DNA of 64,000 nucleotides from G963704535 sp963704535 (GCA_963704535.1 OY969916.1:3162001-3226000); one strand, 5' to 3'; shown: positions 53,875 through 61,855, counted from the stretch's first letter. Notes: generated by a model from the sequence alone, not told the origin. Numbers and translations are program-made.

Positions 53875-54493
53875 ATTCTTGTCGTATTATCTTTTATTGG
53901 GGTAGCTATAAAACTGGGTGCAAAGAAAATAATAATCAGTGAAAAAATAAGTCCAAAAGAAGCAGTAAAAGGGCTTATAAAGGGAACTCTGCGTTTGGTT
54001 TTTAGAAACCGCGTTATTTCTGAAAGTGCAGCCATAGCATGAGGATCGTTATCGTATACCCATATCTCTGCTCTATTCTGTAAAAGTTCTAAATATATGT
54101 AAGGTTTACTAACATCGAATCTTAACTCGTTAACTTGCTCCTGCTTTAGTTCTGTAAGCTGTTGGGGAGATTCGATAGCATAGTCTTTTGTTTTGATTGA
54201 AACTTCTTCGGCATACTTATGGAGTACTCCATAAATATGTTCAACGTCATCCAGGTAAAGAAGAGTAGGGGGTAATGACTCTTTATGCTGCTTCGGTAGA
54301 CGTTTCATGATCTGCACTCCGATAGATAAATCGGTAAGACGAATCACACGCATATACGTGCTACTGATCAGAACGTTGCAGAAGGGAAATTTAACATGAC
54401 CAGATCGGGTATCAGCCGCCTATAACGCACCGCGTCATGGTATGCTGTGGAGTAGTACTGTGCAATACCCCTAGAATTCCTATACGACCGTGA

Positions 54494-54499
54494 TATAAT
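54494..54499 (+). promoter_or_regulatory. Candidate -10 box (TATAAT)
   Basis: A perfect TATAAT 31 bases before the ATG at 54530. The -35 region is weak (CTAGAA near 54471). Confidence 0.35.
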
Positions 54500-54529
54500 C
54501 TTGGAACCATTGATCTCTGTAGAGCAGCT

Positions 54530-54808
54530 ATGAATGCCAACGTAAGAAAAGCATATAAGCGGCGTCTGAGATGCCTTGAAGAGATACGGGCATACTACGG
54601 CATTGATACGCCGCCACATATCCTCATGGAGGTTGAGGATATTGAACATTTGCTAAAAGAAAAATTCGGCATGAACGGAACCCAATACAGCGACCCCGCA
54701 TATCTCTCCATGATAATACGCCTCCCCCAAGTTATCATGGAGATTGAGGATATTGAGGGGATAATAAAAAAAAGATTCACGACCTGTTGTTCAACGGGGG
54801 GATTATGA
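54530..54808 (+). CDS. Small helical-module protein of the element's coiled-coil family
   Basis: 92 residues from ATG 54530. The first half matches the helical module of its neighbours: YKRRLRCLEEIRAYYGIDTP followed by PHILMEVEDIEHLL, corresponding to their LRVLELQAAKFGLHVPPYIQ and IEIDEIRERV. The second half repeats a shorter version (IIRLPQVIMEIEDIEGIIKK). It is the only gene of this group on the plus strand. No enzyme motif is present. I suggest an adaptor or antidote-like partner of the others, without proof. Confidence 0.5.
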   Translation: MNANVRKAYKRRLRCLEEIRAYYGIDTPPHILMEVEDIEHLLKEKFGMNGTQYSDPAYLSMIIRLPQVIMEIEDIEGIIKKRFTTCCSTGGL

Positions 54809-55230
54809 AAGTTTAACCTTCACCGTTGTGGTTAGGGTTTTAACTGCATCACTGGTAATGCCTCATGGCCGCTCTGGATATGAGCCGCTTTTGTCTAACA
54901 CCACGTAGGGCTGCATCACTCAGGGCGCCATAGCCTCGGTTTGCTGCTACCCTTGCCGCATCATAACTTGACAATATAAAAAGAGACTCGCCAGCAGAGC
55001 AGATGAAAGAAGTTGCGCGTTCAATGTGATCTGTGATCAACCATTGTGGATAACCTGTGGGTAGTCTGTGGCTAATCAGCGTGCTACAGCAGCGAGGGTG
55101 TAAAGTGATTGGGTTGCATTTGAAGCGAGTGTCGCGGATCGGCTTACTCCTGATCAAACATTGGGAGCGGGTGAGCAACGGCAAAGCGTTGTGAGTTCTA
55201 TTGATCGTCAAAGAGGATTGATACACGATG
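54809..55230. other. Non-coding stretch with a DnaA-box-like site
   Basis: I see no convincing gene here; a minus-strand frame at 54849-55244 has no ribosome-binding site and an unlikely composition. The stretch holds repeat copy B (54957-55020) and a perfect DnaA-box sequence TGTGGATAA at 55045-55053, followed by two partial TGTGG sites. Confidence 0.4.
54957..55020. repeat. Dispersed repeat, copy B
   Basis: Imperfect second copy of 51728-51822, same orientation; the middle is shorter. Confidence 0.45.
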
Positions 55231-55881
55231 TCAAGTCTCAGCAATTTGTATTTGACTATTTAGCTTTTCAATTTCTTTTTCTGTATAGTCGATAAGTGTT
55301 TTTGTTGCAATTATTGCTTTCTCTATTTCTTTTTGATATTCACTCCTATATCCTTTGGTTCTAAACCATTTAACACCAACACCTATAATTCCCAACGATA
55401 ATAAAAGAGCTGGTGCCATTGCAGCAATAGACATTATCCTATCTGGTACTGAGAAGCCTAATGGACCTTGACCCTCAAATTTCTGCTTAATGTATCTATT
55501 TAATTCGCTTGGATCATCTATACTTTTCTGTAAAACATTCATTCGCTCTTTATATTCATTTAATTCGTAGGTCTTTTGCTTTATAATATTTCTGATGAAT
55601 TCAATCTCGATTTCTTGCCTTAAACTATCAATTCTGTCTCTCACATCAATAACTTGATCTTCAATATCGTTTTGTACAGATTGGCTTGTATCGTATTTTA
55701 AGACACTTTGTTCAAAACTTTGAACCCTTTCGCGAATTTCATCAATCTCAATCTGTATATACGGTGGAACATGTAATCCAAATTTGGCAGCTTGTAATTC
55801 AAGCACCCTTAAAGATTTCTTATATTCCTTAATAAGCGCTTTATTGTGCGCTATCTCTTCTCTAATTTCGTCGGCGTCCAT
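55231..55881 (-). CDS. Coiled-coil membrane protein with the shared helical module
   Basis: 216 residues from ATG 55881 (AAGGTG upstream). The N-terminal module MDADEIREEIAHNKALIKEY, LRVLELQAAKFGLHVPPYIQ and IEIDEIRERV is closely related to residues about 100-170 of the protein at 56378-57073. A long coiled coil follows, then a hydrophobic segment (MSIAAMAPALLLSLGIIGVG, about 147-170) and a C-terminal charged helix (EYQKEIEKAIIATKTLIDYT). In other genomes this kind of module occurs in multidomain conflict proteins next to TIR, caspase or NACHT domains (recall, not searched). Here it is joined to a membrane segment, as expected for a membrane-acting effector. Confidence 0.65.
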   Translation of the reverse strand: MDADEIREEIAHNKALIKEYKKSLRVLELQAAKFGLHVPPYIQIEIDEIRERVQSFEQSVLKYDTSQSVQNDIEDQVIDVRDRIDSLRQEIEIEFIRNIIKQKTYELNEYKERMNVLQKSIDDPSELNRYIKQKFEGQGPLGFSVPDRIMSIAAMAPALLLSLGIIGVGVKWFRTKGYRSEYQKEIEKAIIATKTLIDYTEKEIEKLNSQIQIAET

Positions 55882-55918
55882 AGATCACCTTAGTAATAAT
55901 AGGCGCGGGTAATAAAAC

Positions 55919-56329
55919 CTATAACTTTCGATATTCTTTTTCAGCTTTTGCCCTATTGAAACTTGCTTCTACAATGTCATCTAACGTTTTTTCTATCTTA
56001 TTAACCAATACTGATGCTTGACCATCAGTGTTATCTATCGTGTCAGTTTCATCATCGATTAGTTCACTTAACTTCAATACAAGTTCTTTGGCATACTTCG
56101 TATCTCTATGCAAAAATAGCCCACAGCTATCAACTTCATTAAGTACGTCAAGTTTTTCATAAAGATATTGTATTTTAGCCTTAATATCAACAATCTCTGC
56201 TTGATCAGCGTGATCGGCATTTATACCTGCTCTGGCTACTCTTATTTCAATAAAATGTAACCGATTTTTGTGTTCCTGGATATTCGCCTTGATACGGCCG
56301 CGTTCCTCTGTGATTTCCGCCTCATCCAT
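55919..56329 (-). CDS. Coiled-coil protein with the shared helical module
   Basis: 136 residues from ATG 56329 behind AAAGGAA. It starts MDEAEITEERGRIKANIQEH and continues LHFIEIRVARAGINADHADQ and AEIVDIKAKI, the same module as in both neighbours, followed by a soluble helical tail (DDETDTIDNTDGQASVLVNK). No membrane segment and no catalytic motif are seen. Lying between a module-plus-membrane protein and a module-plus-death-like-domain protein, it could bridge them through coiled-coil contacts. Confidence 0.6.
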   Translation of the reverse strand: MDEAEITEERGRIKANIQEHKNRLHFIEIRVARAGINADHADQAEIVDIKAKIQYLYEKLDVLNEVDSCGLFLHRDTKYAKELVLKLSELIDDETDTIDNTDGQASVLVNKIEKTLDDIVEASFNRAKAEKEYRKL

Positions 56330-56377
56330 GGAAGTGTTCCTTTCACGTAATAATGTGTCGGGTGATTATTCTAGCAT

Positions 56378-57073
56378 CTATAAGTTTTCAATCTCAGATA
56401 TTTCACGCCTCAATGATTCTATTTTGTCCCTATCAGGTTTAATCCATTCGTCATACTCAAATATCATCATCACCGGAGGATGTTCACTTGCAAGAAAGTG
56501 CTTAATATATTCTACAGTAGGAGCTATTTTAGCTTCGAGTCTTTCCATTTCTTCCCGTTTGAGTTTTACAAGCATGTTTCTGCAAGTCATGACTTTATGT
56601 TCACAACTTTGTACTTCCTCATCAATCTTCTTTATATCTTGTAAAACATAAAAGGGAACTTTTGCACGACCAAGCATAGCGACTTGTCTCTCAAGCGCTC
56701 TTAAACGCTTACGATGATGCTTTTGTAGACCACGCTGATGTGCTATTTCTTCTCTAAGTTCATCAGCATCCATATATTGAGCAAGTAATTCTTTTGGTGA
56801 TTGTAACTGTTCGGTCTGGACAGGTTCAGGTTGGATAGTTTGAATAACACTATCCCAATCAACGTTTGATCGTAGTTTACGACAGTGTGTTAGAAGCTCT
56901 TCGATGCGTCCAGAGCGATCGGTATAGGTGATAAGTTCTCTCACCATGCGGCCCTTGCCCTGATTAGTAAATTTTTCATGGTCAATCCCCATATCAAAGC
57001 AAAGGGTTTCCAGATCGTCTATATCGAAATACTCTGTAAGGTATTGGCGCAAGCTCGGTTTGTCAACATCCAT
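56378..57073 (-). CDS. Effector-associated (death-like) domain protein with helical module
   Basis: 231 residues from ATG 57073 (AAGGA upstream). Residues 1-75 (LRQYLTEYFDIDDLETLCFD, HEKFTNQGKGRMVRELITY, GRIEELLTHCRKLRSNVDW) look like one of the bacterial effector-associated domains that act as death-domain-like adaptors in conflict systems. A linker leads to the helical module YMDADELREEIAHQRGLQKH and LRALERQVAMLGRAKVPFYV (about 100-150), then a coiled coil. It is the first gene of the minus-strand array 57073-55231 and shares its upstream region with the divergent phosphorothioation-like operon. Signal recognition by homotypic contact is inferred from the domain, not shown. Confidence 0.65.
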   Translation of the reverse strand: MDVDKPSLRQYLTEYFDIDDLETLCFDMGIDHEKFTNQGKGRMVRELITYTDRSGRIEELLTHCRKLRSNVDWDSVIQTIQPEPVQTEQLQSPKELLAQYMDADELREEIAHQRGLQKHHRKRLRALERQVAMLGRAKVPFYVLQDIKKIDEEVQSCEHKVMTCRNMLVKLKREEMERLEAKIAPTVEYIKHFLASEHPPVMMIFEYDEWIKPDRDKIESLRREISEIENL

Positions 57074-57279
57074 GGCCCGTGAGTCCTTCGTGTAGTGCGA
57101 TTAGCGTGTAAAGCGAGTGTAGCACATATGAAGGTCCTATGGGAATGAGAAAGCAAAACCCATGACCATCTCGGCCATGGGCTATGCGCCAGTGTGTGAT
57201 CTGGTGTTACACGATATACTGTATGTTACAGGCTACCGATCACAATCCGCAAAGTGAGTGTACCGCTGTGGCATGGATT

Positions 57280-57288
57280 CCTGAATCC
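57280..57288 (+). repeat. Candidate attachment core, right (CCTGAATCC)
   Basis: Direct repeat of 48695-48703, here inside the palindrome GGATTCCTGAATCC. Joining the two flanks would put an ATG with GGAG upstream in frame with the Mrr remnant. Confidence 0.35.
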
Positions 57289-57313
57289 GCTTGGGCATAG
57301 TTGCTCCAAGCGG
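57287..57313. other. Perfect 8-bp stem hairpin
   Basis: CCGCTTGG at 57287-57294 and CCAAGCGG at 57306-57313, next to the proposed right attachment core. Confidence 0.5.
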
Positions 57314-57340
57314 AGCATGGCACAGATGCAGAAATTATAG

Positions 57341-57354
57341 TCCCATAGATGGGA
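57341..57354. promoter_or_regulatory. Candidate operator 1 of the defence operon
   Basis: Perfect palindrome TCCCATAGATGGGA, 110 bases before the operon's first ATG; the following bases also resemble those after operator 2. Confidence 0.55.
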
Positions 57355-57401
57355 ATTGCGATGCCTAGTGGTATTAAATCAGCTGGATGACAAAATATCA
57401 T

Positions 57402-57415
57402 TCCCATAGATGGGA
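57402..57415. promoter_or_regulatory. Candidate operator 2 of the defence operon
   Basis: Second copy of TCCCATAGATGGGA, 61 bases from the first (start to start). It lies where a -35 box would be if TACAAT (57425-57430) is the -10 element, so repression by occlusion is plausible. Confidence 0.55.
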
Positions 57416-57464
57416 GTTCTGATGTACAATGGGCTGTACACGCCAGTCTGCAGGACAGAACTCT

Positions 57465-58400
57465 ATGGCTTCGAGCACTCCCAATGTCGCCTCACTCACC
57501 TTCAGTGGGCACGAGACCTTCGTCTTACGAAGCAACTGGCTCAAGAAAGCCTACGACCTCTTACAGGAGCGCCCCGACCTCTTCTTTCTGGAGGACGCGT
57601 TTGTGCGCCTTGGCGTGGGCAAGAACATGGCCCAGTCGATCCGCTTCTGGGGCCGAGCCTGCAATGTCTTTGAGCGCTTGGAGAGGGGCATGGGCCACCA
57701 GGCCACTTGGCTTGGCAAGGCGCTATTCGACGACACGGATGGTTGGGATCCGTTTCTGGTTACCCCAACCAGCCGCTGGCTGCTCCACTGGCAGATCGTC
57801 TCGCGCCCCGAGGCGGCTTTCACCTTTTATTACACGTTTAATATGCTCCGTCGCGGCGAGTTCACAACCGCGCAACTGGCCCAGCAAATCATCCAGTTCG
57901 TCGCCCAGCTCGGCGGCAAGCCTCCGTCGCCGGCGACGATCGGCCGCGATATCGATTGTATGCTGCACTGCTACTTGCGCCCCGACGCCGCCCAACTCAG
58001 CTCGGCCGCCGAGGATACGCTCCACTGCCCGCTCCACGAACTTGACCTGCTCCAACTGCTGCCCGGTCAGGCCACCTACCGCCTCGTCAGTGGCGCGCGC
58101 CCCGACCTGCCCGACCAACTAGTGGCCTTCGCCGCGCTCCAGCAGGCGCGTGTACTTGGGCGCGCCACTGTCGCCTTCAATGAGCTTGCCTACGGCGAGC
58201 GTTCGCCGGGGCGCCTTTTCCGCCTCGACGAGGACGCCCTGCTGTCACGCCTCCTGCGCTTCGAGATTGTGACCCAAGGCCGGGGCGCCTACTCCGAGAC
58301 CGGCGGCATTCGCCAGGTCGCCTGGCGCGCGCCGGAGGACGGGTCGCTCGACCGGGCGCTGCTTGACGACGCCTTTGCCCAGGAGCGGCGCTATGCCTGA
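57465..58400 (+). CDS. sspB: DUF4007 protein, SspB-like (DNA phosphorothioation)
   Basis: 311 residues. I choose ATG 57465 (MASSTPNVASLTFSGHETF), which has AGGA nine bases upstream; an ATG at 57429 is possible. The DUF4007 core is plain: FSGHETFVLRSNWLKKAYDL, AFVRLGVGKNMAQSIRFWG, WLGKALFDDTDGWDPFL and TSRWLLHWQIVSR. In the Ssp systems that put phosphorothioate on one DNA strand, the DUF4007 protein SspB is a DNA nickase working with SspC and SspD; the same gene order is found here. The stop overlaps the next start by 8 bases (ATGCCTGA). No SspA cysteine desulfurase is in the window and a housekeeping one may serve. Confidence 0.82.
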   Translation: MASSTPNVASLTFSGHETFVLRSNWLKKAYDLLQERPDLFFLEDAFVRLGVGKNMAQSIRFWGRACNVFERLERGMGHQATWLGKALFDDTDGWDPFLVTPTSRWLLHWQIVSRPEAAFTFYYTFNMLRRGEFTTAQLAQQIIQFVAQLGGKPPSPATIGRDIDCMLHCYLRPDAAQLSSAAEDTLHCPLHELDLLQLLPGQATYRLVSGARPDLPDQLVAFAALQQARVLGRATVAFNELAYGERSPGRLFRLDEDALLSRLLRFEIVTQGRGAYSETGGIRQVAWRAPEDGSLDRALLDDAFAQERRYA

Positions 58401-58686
58401 CCGCGCTGTCGCCATCGCGTCACGCTTCACCCGCGCGGTCCATATCAGGCGCGACTTCCACGATCTGCGCTACCGGCTCGACGGCTACCAGGTGACGCCG
58501 CTGGTGCGCCAGGTTGCCGGTCGGATCGTCGCCGGCCTCACACCGGGGAACGGCGAGCGCGCTTTTTCGGTCGTCGGCCCGTTTGGCTCCGGCAAGTCGG
58601 CCTTCGGCCTGTTCGTCGCCCACTTTCTCCAGCGCAGCGCCCAATCGCGCCGCCAACTGCTTGACTCGACTGAAGGTCACGGATGA
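58393..58686 (+). CDS. sspC: SspC-like P-loop ATPase, N-terminal part
   Basis: ATG 58393 overlaps the end of the DUF4007 gene. It encodes a helical start (FHDLRYRLDGYQVTPLVRQV) and Walker A GPFGSGKSAFG at residues 62-72. Sense continues to about 58665 (residue 91), where a one-base change moves it to the frame of 58514-61855. The out-of-phase end runs to TGA 58686. If the indel is real, the ATPase is lost because the P-loop is separated from the rest. Confidence 0.75.
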   Translation: MPDRAVAIASRFTRAVHIRRDFHDLRYRLDGYQVTPLVRQVAGRIVAGLTPGNGERAFSVVGPFGSGKSAFGLFVAHFLQRSAQSRRQLLDSTEGHG

Positions 58687-61600
58687 CGCAGCGCTCCTGC
58701 CGCTCGACGCGCCCTCGCTGCTGGCAGTGCTGGTGCCCGGCAACAACAGCTCGCTCCGCCACGCGGTGCTGGCTAGTCTGGGCGAGGCGCTGGCCGACCG
58801 GCGACTAAGGACGCCGGCGCTCGACCAACTGTGCCACACACTCGACACGGCCATGCGCGACCCAGCGCTCGACCCAGGGCGCGTCGCCGGGCTGGTGGCA
58901 GAGGCGGCGCGGCTCCTGCGGGACTACGGACATTTCAAAGGCATCCTGGTGCTGATCGACGAGTTGGGCCAGTTCCTCGACTACGCCGCGCGCCAGGATG
59001 AGGAACGCGATCTGTTCGTGCTCCAGAGCCTCGCTGAGATGGCCGCGCGCAGTGGCGAGACGCCGGTACTGATCGTGACCATTCTCCATCAAGCCTTTGA
59101 GCGCTACACGTTCAACGCTGGCGCAACGCGCCGGATCGAATGGGCGAAGGTGCAGGGTCGTTTCGCCGATCTGCCCTTCCAGGAGCCGGCCAGCGAGATG
59201 GTTCGTATGGTGGCGGTCGCCCTGCGGCCGGGCGGCAAAGACCCGCATGGTGTGGCGCGGGCGGCTTGGGCGGCGCGGCTCGCGCCCGCCGCCGAGGCGC
59301 TCGGCCTGCGGCCGACCGAGATCGGCGCGAACGAGTGGCGCCGGATCGTCGCTGATAGTTACCCGATTCACCCGACGGTGCTGGTCGCCCTGCCGTCGCT
59401 GTTCCGACAGTTGGCCCAGAATGAGCGCTCGCTGTTTGCCTTCCTGCACTCCGACGAGCCGTGGGGCCTGCGCGATGTGGTGCTCGGCCCAGCTCCCGCC
59501 GGCGAGCTGCCGATCTACCGGCTCACCCACCTTTTCGCCTACGTCGAAGCCAGCCTCGGCCCGAGCCTGTTCAGCCGGGCGCGGGGCCAGCGCTGGTCGG
59601 AGCTGGCGGAGGCGCGCGGCGTGCTGGCCGCCGATGACCCGCTCCAGCTCGACGTGCTCACAGTCGTCGGCACGATCGGCGCCTTGGAGCGCTCGTCGGG
59701 GCTGCGGGCCAGCCAGGCGCAGGTCGCGTTCGCGCTGGCCGATTCCCCCGACGACGGGGCCGTGGCCGACGCGCTGCTAGCGCTCCAGGGGCGGCGCCTG
59801 CTGGCCTACCGCCAGCACCGCGGTAGCTACATCATCTGGGAGGGCAGCGACCTCGATCTCGACACACTGGCCCAGGAGGCCCGCCGCGAGCTAGGAGATC
59901 GCGTGCCGCTGCGTGGCCTGCTCCAGCGCCACGCCGACACCTCGCCACGCATTGCCCGGCGGCACAGCTACCGCTACGGCGCCACCCGCACCTTCGCCGT
60001 GCGCTATGTGGATGCCGCCCAACTCGGCGCCGCGCTGCCCCCGGCCGCCGGCTTCGACGGCGAGCTGCTGCACGTGGTGCCGGCCGACGAGGAGGAGCTG
60101 AAGCAAGCCGAGCGCTGGGCGGAGGACCCCGCGCGCGACGACGAGCCAGGGCGGATCACGGTGCTGCCGCAGCGCGTGCGCGAGCTGCGCGACCTGCTGC
60201 TCGACGTGGCGGCGCTACGCAGCTTGCTCGACGAGCGGGAGGAGCTGGAGCACGACCGACCGGCGCGCCGCGAGGTAGCGGGCCGGCTGATCGAGGCCCA
60301 ACAGGCGCTGGCCCATGTCATCGCCGAAACCTATGGGGGCGAGCACACCCGCTGGTTCTACCGCCAGGAGATGCGACCGGTGGCTAGCGCGCGGCAGATC
60401 GACGAATTGCTATCCGAAGCCGCCGACGTGACCTACGGCCAGGCGCCGCGGGTCTGGAACGAGCTGATCGTCCGCCGGCAACTGTCCTCGGCCGCCGCCA
60501 AAGCCCGGCGCAACCTTGTCGAGGCGATGCTAGAGCAGGCCGGCGAGGAGCGGTTGGGGCTGGTCGGCTACCCGCCAGAGCGGGCGATCTACGAGAGCGT
60601 GCTGCGGGCTGGCGGGCTGCACGGGCAGGGCGAGGCGGGCGAGTGGCGGATCGGCCCACCGCCACCCAACGACCCACTGCGGCTGCGCCCGGCATGGGAG
60701 GCGATGGAGCAGTTCCTGGCTGTCGAGGCGCCCGAGCCGCACCCACTTACCGAGCTGTTCGCTGTCCTTGAGGGGCCACCGTTCGGCGTGAAGGCCGGCC
60801 TGACGCCGTTGCTCTTCGTGGCGCTGTACGCGGCGCGCTCCGGCGAAATCAACCTGTATGAGCGGGGCAGCTACGTGCCCCTGCCGGACATCGCCACCTT
60901 CGAGCGGCTGCTTACTCGCCCTGAGCAGTTCGCCGTGCGCCTGAGCCGCGCCGACGGTGCGCGATGGCTAGTGTACGAGCGGCTGGCCCGCGCGCTGGCG
61001 CCGCGCGCCCTGGCCCAGCCCGTCCAGCCGGCGCTCCTGGCCGTTGCCCTGCCGCTGCTGCGCCTGCTGAACGGCCTGCCCAGCTTCAGCAAGCAGACCC
61101 GGCAGGTGAGCGAGCCGGCACAGGCCATACGACAGGCGCTGCGCGAGGCGCGCTCGCCCGACGAACTGCTGTTCGAGCGTCTGCCGCTGGCCTGCGGCCT
61201 GCCGCCCTTCCGCGCCGACGAGCCGGAGGGTGAGGCGCGGGTCGACACGTTCGCCATAGCGCTGCGCGAGGGGCTCCAGGAACTCCAGGATGCCTACCCA
61301 CGGCTCATCCGGGCCATCGCCACCCGCATCGGCGTGGCTTTCGATCTGCGGTCGAGTGGTCCTGGCGCGCGGGCCGAGCTTCAAGCCCGTCACGCCCTGA
61401 GCGCCGAGACCACCAACGATACGCTCCTGCGTGCCCTCGGCGTGCGCCTGGAGACGGCCGATCTGGACGGCGAGGCATGGGTGGAGAGCGTGGCCGCCCT
61501 GGTCGGGCGGCGACCGCCCGAGCTGTGGAGCGACGGCGACCTGCCCGCCTTCGAGGTCGCCATCGCCGAGCTGGGGCGCCGCTTCCGCGCGGCCGAGGAG

Positions 61601-61855
61601 CTGGCTGTCGCTGCCCGCGCTGTACCCGCCGAGGCCCCGCTCCTGCGTATCGGCCTGGCCAACGGGCATGGTGAGCTGAGCCGCGTGCTCTATGTGGTCG
61701 ACAGCGACTCGGCGGTGCAGCGGTTGCGCGCTGACCTTACGGCTGTCCTCGGCCGCCACGCTGGCCTGACGACCGACCAGCGCGCCGCAGCGCTGGCTAC
61801 GCTGCTACAAACGCTACTGGAGCCGAGTGATGAGAGATTGGAGATTAGAGATTAG
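58514..61855 (+). CDS. sspC: SspC-like (BrxC-like) large ATPase, main part
   Basis: In-frame sense starts at about 58665 with TRLKVTDDAALLPLDAPSLL; codons before that are out of phase with the real N-terminus. A Walker B-like block ILVLIDELGQFLDYA follows at about 58945-58990, then LIVTILHQAFERY and EWAKVQGRFADLPFQEP, blocks I know from large ATPases of phosphorothioation and BREX-type systems. The whole protein would be about 1150 residues. The rest is long, helical and Arg/Glu-rich with no further motif that I recognise. It is inferred to power DNA handling by the DUF4007 nickase and the sulfur-transfer enzyme encoded next. The C-terminal codons (DERLEIRD) and the stop fall inside the GAGATT repeat at 61832, so the natural end may have been altered. 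Confidence 0.75.
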   Translation: MPVGSSPASHRGTASALFRSSARLAPASRPSACSSPTFSSAAPNRAANCLTRLKVTDDAALLPLDAPSLLAVLVPGNNSSLRHAVLASLGEALADRRLRTPALDQLCHTLDTAMRDPALDPGRVAGLVAEAARLLRDYGHFKGILVLIDELGQFLDYAARQDEERDLFVLQSLAEMAARSGETPVLIVTILHQAFERYTFNAGATRRIEWAKVQGRFADLPFQEPASEMVRMVAVALRPGGKDPHGVARAAWAARLAPAAEALGLRPTEIGANEWRRIVADSYPIHPTVLVALPSLFRQLAQNERSLFAFLHSDEPWGLRDVVLGPAPAGELPIYRLTHLFAYVEASLGPSLFSRARGQRWSELAEARGVLAADDPLQLDVLTVVGTIGALERSSGLRASQAQVAFALADSPDDGAVADALLALQGRRLLAYRQHRGSYIIWEGSDLDLDTLAQEARRELGDRVPLRGLLQRHADTSPRIARRHSYRYGATRTFAVRYVDAAQLGAALPPAAGFDGELLHVVPADEEELKQAERWAEDPARDDEPGRITVLPQRVRELRDLLLDVAALRSLLDEREELEHDRPARREVAGRLIEAQQALAHVIAETYGGEHTRWFYRQEMRPVASARQIDELLSEAADVTYGQAPRVWNELIVRRQLSSAAAKARRNLVEAMLEQAGEERLGLVGYPPERAIYESVLRAGGLHGQGEAGEWRIGPPPPNDPLRLRPAWEAMEQFLAVEAPEPHPLTELFAVLEGPPFGVKAGLTPLLFVALYAARSGEINLYERGSYVPLPDIATFERLLTRPEQFAVRLSRADGARWLVYERLARALAPRALAQPVQPALLAVALPLLRLLNGLPSFSKQTRQVSEPAQAIRQALREARSPDELLFERLPLACGLPPFRADEPEGEARVDTFAIALREGLQELQDAYPRLIRAIATRIGVAFDLRSSGPGARAELQARHALSAETTNDTLLRALGVRLETADLDGEAWVESVAALVGRRPPELWSDGDLPAFEVAIAELGRRFRAAEELAVAARAVPAEAPLLRIGLANGHGELSRVLYVVDSDSAVQRLRADLTAVLGRHAGLTTDQRAAALATLLQTLLEPSDERLEIRD

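Larger units (their letters stand above)
52443..54308 (-). pseudogene. Two-helix membrane protein gene interrupted by an IS4-family element
   Basis: Removing the IS (52595-53874) and one copy of the target duplication restores one frame from ATG 54308 (GGAG eight bases upstream) to TAG 52443. The product would have a soluble N-terminal part of about 115 residues (MKRLPKQHKESLPPTLLYLD; a segment YIYLELLQNRAEIWVYDNDP), a first hydrophobic segment (FGLIFSLIIIFFAPSFIA), the junction NTTRIYFLSLIALGFIWSAG forming a second one, and a basic tail (KKNQPSWWKRNREIL). The family is unknown. The clean target duplication shows that the insertion is recent. Confidence 0.75.
48695..57288. mobile_element. AT-rich integrated element of about 8.6 kb with serine recombinase
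   Basis: Composition drops sharply at 48.7 kb and rises again at about 57.4 kb. The left end carries a serine recombinase that abuts a truncated gene. All genes inside are small and of defence, membrane or unknown type. A 9-base direct repeat marks both proposed ends. The left boundary is good; the right one rests on the repeat and on the composition change. Confidence 0.5.
57074..57464. promoter_or_regulatory. Divergent regulatory region with several palindromes
   Basis: This gene-free stretch separates the coiled-coil array (left) from the defence operon (right). It contains CCCATG/CCATGGG near 57162-57187, GGATTCCTGAATCC (57275-57288), the hairpin 57287-57313 and two copies of TCCCATAGATGGGA. 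The density of symmetric sites points to shared regulation and possibly to an attachment site. Confidence 0.5.

Noticed and set aside
54494..54530. A full sigma-70 promoter for the gene at 54530
   Set aside because: Only the -10 box is convincing; the -35 region does not match, so I list just the -10 box at low confidence.
54849..55244. Minus-strand 131-codon frame
   Set aside because: Lies over a repeat and a DnaA-box-like site, has unlikely composition and overlaps the end of the next gene.
57341..57415. Possible CRISPR repeats (two palindromic copies)
   Set aside because: Only two copies, perfect short palindromes in a promoter region, no cas genes: operators are a better reading.
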